A stretch of DNA of 15,200 nt from Chrysochromulina tobinii (Eukaryota; Haptophyta; Prymnesiales; Chrysochromulinaceae). Below the pieces are notes generated by a model, which saw only the letters and a list, made by a program, of their open reading frames with translations, had not been told where the DNA came from and searched no databases. Position 1 is the first letter of the stretch; the number at the start of each line of letters is the position of its first letter. The position numbers were made by a program, and so were the translations under genes. The stretch spans positions 1 through 15,200 of the forward strand of contig JWZX01001920.1 of assembly GCA_001275005.1 (NCBI GenBank), in the 5' to 3' direction. Shown piece by piece: positions 14,064 through 15,200 of the stretch.

Positions 14064-14687
14064 GTGCACTTGACCGACCTTCCCGCGGAGATTCTGGAGG
14101 ACTTGGCGCGTCAGCTGAGCACGGCCGACCACGCCAGCCTCGCGCTCACCTGCCGCCCACTGGCGGCGGCGGTGGCCAACGTGGCCAAGCCAGTTGCGCA
14201 GATGCTCAACGAGCTCGGTTTGGGTGGCGTTCCCATCCACGAGAGCCTCCAGCACAACACGACGATCGTGCACGCGCTGACGATGGCGGCGAAGCCGAAG
14301 CCGAAGGTGCAGGACGGCAATGATGACGCTGCGGGTGCTGCGGCCCTCTCGCTGATCATCGGGTGCGCTCTCCAAGAGTCGCGTGCCCAGCTCGTCATCG
14401 GGCTTCTCGACCGTGGAGTGCACACGTGGCCTCTCGTGGGCTGCGAGTTCGACCATTCTTCCCTCCGCCCGCCTCTTTTAGCAGCCCTCGAGGCATACGA
14501 GACCTTCGCGGACAAAGCCGAATGGCACAAGATGTTTCATGCCCTCGCCGATAGAGGTGACCTGGATACCTGCTATGGCCCGGAGCTCCTCACAGCGGAG
14601 ATTGTCTACTATGGCAAGTTCAAGAAGAACTACGCGCCGGAGTGGTCAGACGAAGGTGAGTCGGAGTCGTCTGACGAAGTTGAGTAG
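14064..14687 (+). CDS. F-box-like protein, start not resolved
   Basis: An open frame of 207 codons begins at a GTG; there is no in-frame ATG between the upstream TGA (14001) and the domain. The nearest ATG (14026) is one base out of frame. The coordinates therefore mark the supported coding part, and a 5' exon joined near the CTGCAG at 14010, or a one-base error, is likely. The first 36 residues (HLTDLPAEILEDLARQLSTADHASLALTCRPLAAAV) fit the F-box pattern, which binds Skp1 in SCF ubiquitin ligases. Residues 37-190 are helical with no recognised repeat, so the substrate-binding part is unknown. The tail is acidic (EWSDEGESESSDEVE). A perfect donor sequence, GAAG|GTGAGT, lies at 14652-14661, so the gene could also splice out of this tail to a later exon. 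Confidence 0.5.
   Translation: MHLTDLPAEILEDLARQLSTADHASLALTCRPLAAAVANVAKPVAQMLNELGLGGVPIHESLQHNTTIVHALTMAAKPKPKVQDGNDDAAGAAALSLIIGCALQESRAQLVIGLLDRGVHTWPLVGCEFDHSSLRPPLLAALEAYETFADKAEWHKMFHALADRGDLDTCYGPELLTAEIVYYGKFKKNYAPEWSDEGESESSDEVE
14646..14685 (+). repeat. Tandem 24-nt-period duplication at the end of the F-box-like ORF
   Basis: A 16-nt stretch at 14646-14661 recurs at 14670-14685 with two changes. It encodes SDEGES and SDEVE. The first copy contains GAAGGTGAGT, an ideal 5' splice site; in the second the same place reads GAAGTTGAGT. Confidence 0.75.
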
Positions 14688-15200
14688 TGCTTGACCTGCG
14701 CGTGAGCTTTTGTGGCCTTTCTCGTGGCGGTGTGTGCCGTCCCCCGGGCGAGGAGCCGGCTGGCCTGCCGACGAGGAGGAGGAGGAGGAGGTGCAGACCT
14801 CACTCCGAAGATAGACGCGCGCGCACTCACGTGCGCGGAGTCGAGCTGTGGGGAGCCGGGGAGGGGGTCAAAGAGTGGCCGTACAGTCCACGCTTAGAGA
14901 ATGTGTTGGCTCCAGCTCAGGTCAGGGGCTGCCAGCTGGGGTGTAAACTGAGGTTTGGGGGGTAGGGTGCGGGGGGAGCTCTGCCCGCCGCAGGCGCGAA
15001 AATTTTGGCAATATTGAGTGTGAATCACTGCATTTTGGCCCTGAAAGTGATGCCACATACACACTATTTGTAGTTCTGTGCCCGTACGGCCTAGTACGAC
15101 TAATCTGCGACTCTAAGACAATCTAAAAAGAAAACTGATCGTGCGAGCTGCTGTGGCTGCAGGTTCTCGACGGCGCTGCAGCTGGAGCTCGCTTGCTTGT
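14688..15200. other. 3' region with no defined gene
   Basis: This 513-bp stretch has a run of six GAG (14773-14790), then composition changes from GC-rich to AT-richer beyond about 15000. ATCACT/AGTGAT (about 15025-15052) is a weak inverted repeat. At 15150-15165, GTGGCTGCAG|GTTCTCGACGG looks like an acceptor followed by GC-rich, possibly coding sequence, so an exon of a gene running off the window may start here. The evidence is too thin to annotate one. Confidence 0.3.

Noticed and set aside
13545-14456. 303-codon minus-strand ORF across the PhyH-Sel1 end and F-box-like gene
   Set aside because: It spans two plus-strand coding regions and the gap between them and has no recognisable domain.

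Overview
This window looks like nuclear DNA of a GC-rich eukaryotic microbe, most plausibly a haptophyte-like or other secondary-plastid alga. It has long single-exon ORFs, a few short GT-AG introns that a continuous domain requires to be removed, pure Ser and Pro homopolymer tracts, and domain families typical of such genomes (PhyH and P4H dioxygenases, Sel1, multi-EF-hand, RING-TM). There are no operons or bacterial ribosome sites. The taxon is inferred from gene style only.

Layout. Minus strand, 1-640: a gene cut by the window edge, with a SAP-like helix pair and a VDHIFE motif. Minus strand, 1066-2712: a co-chaperone joining an STI1/DP module, a TPR carboxylate clamp and an Aha1 N-terminal domain. 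It diverges across about 200 bp from a plus-strand prolyl-4-hydroxylase-like protein (2911-4317) with a proline tract. Plus strand after that: a two-exon multi-pass membrane RING protein (4734-6661), a PDZ/coiled-coil protein (7051-8244), a 106-bp MITE-like element (8326-8431), a three-exon protein with nine EF-hand loops (8505-11074), a three-exon PhyH-type dioxygenase fused to Sel1 repeats (11615-13795), and an F-box-like protein whose start is not visible (14064-14687). The genes do not form one obvious pathway.

The main discovery candidate is in the introns. All five introns I can place with confidence carry a copy of adjacent exon sequence at a splice boundary. Where the copied stretch is coding, every difference seen between the copies is a synonymous third-position change. 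Three introns in three unrelated genes also contain GATGG/GATTG-type 10-bp repeats, and two of them share the same CTCATCAG acceptor end. This looks like recent intron gain by local tandem duplication, or an introner-like family, caught while still readable.
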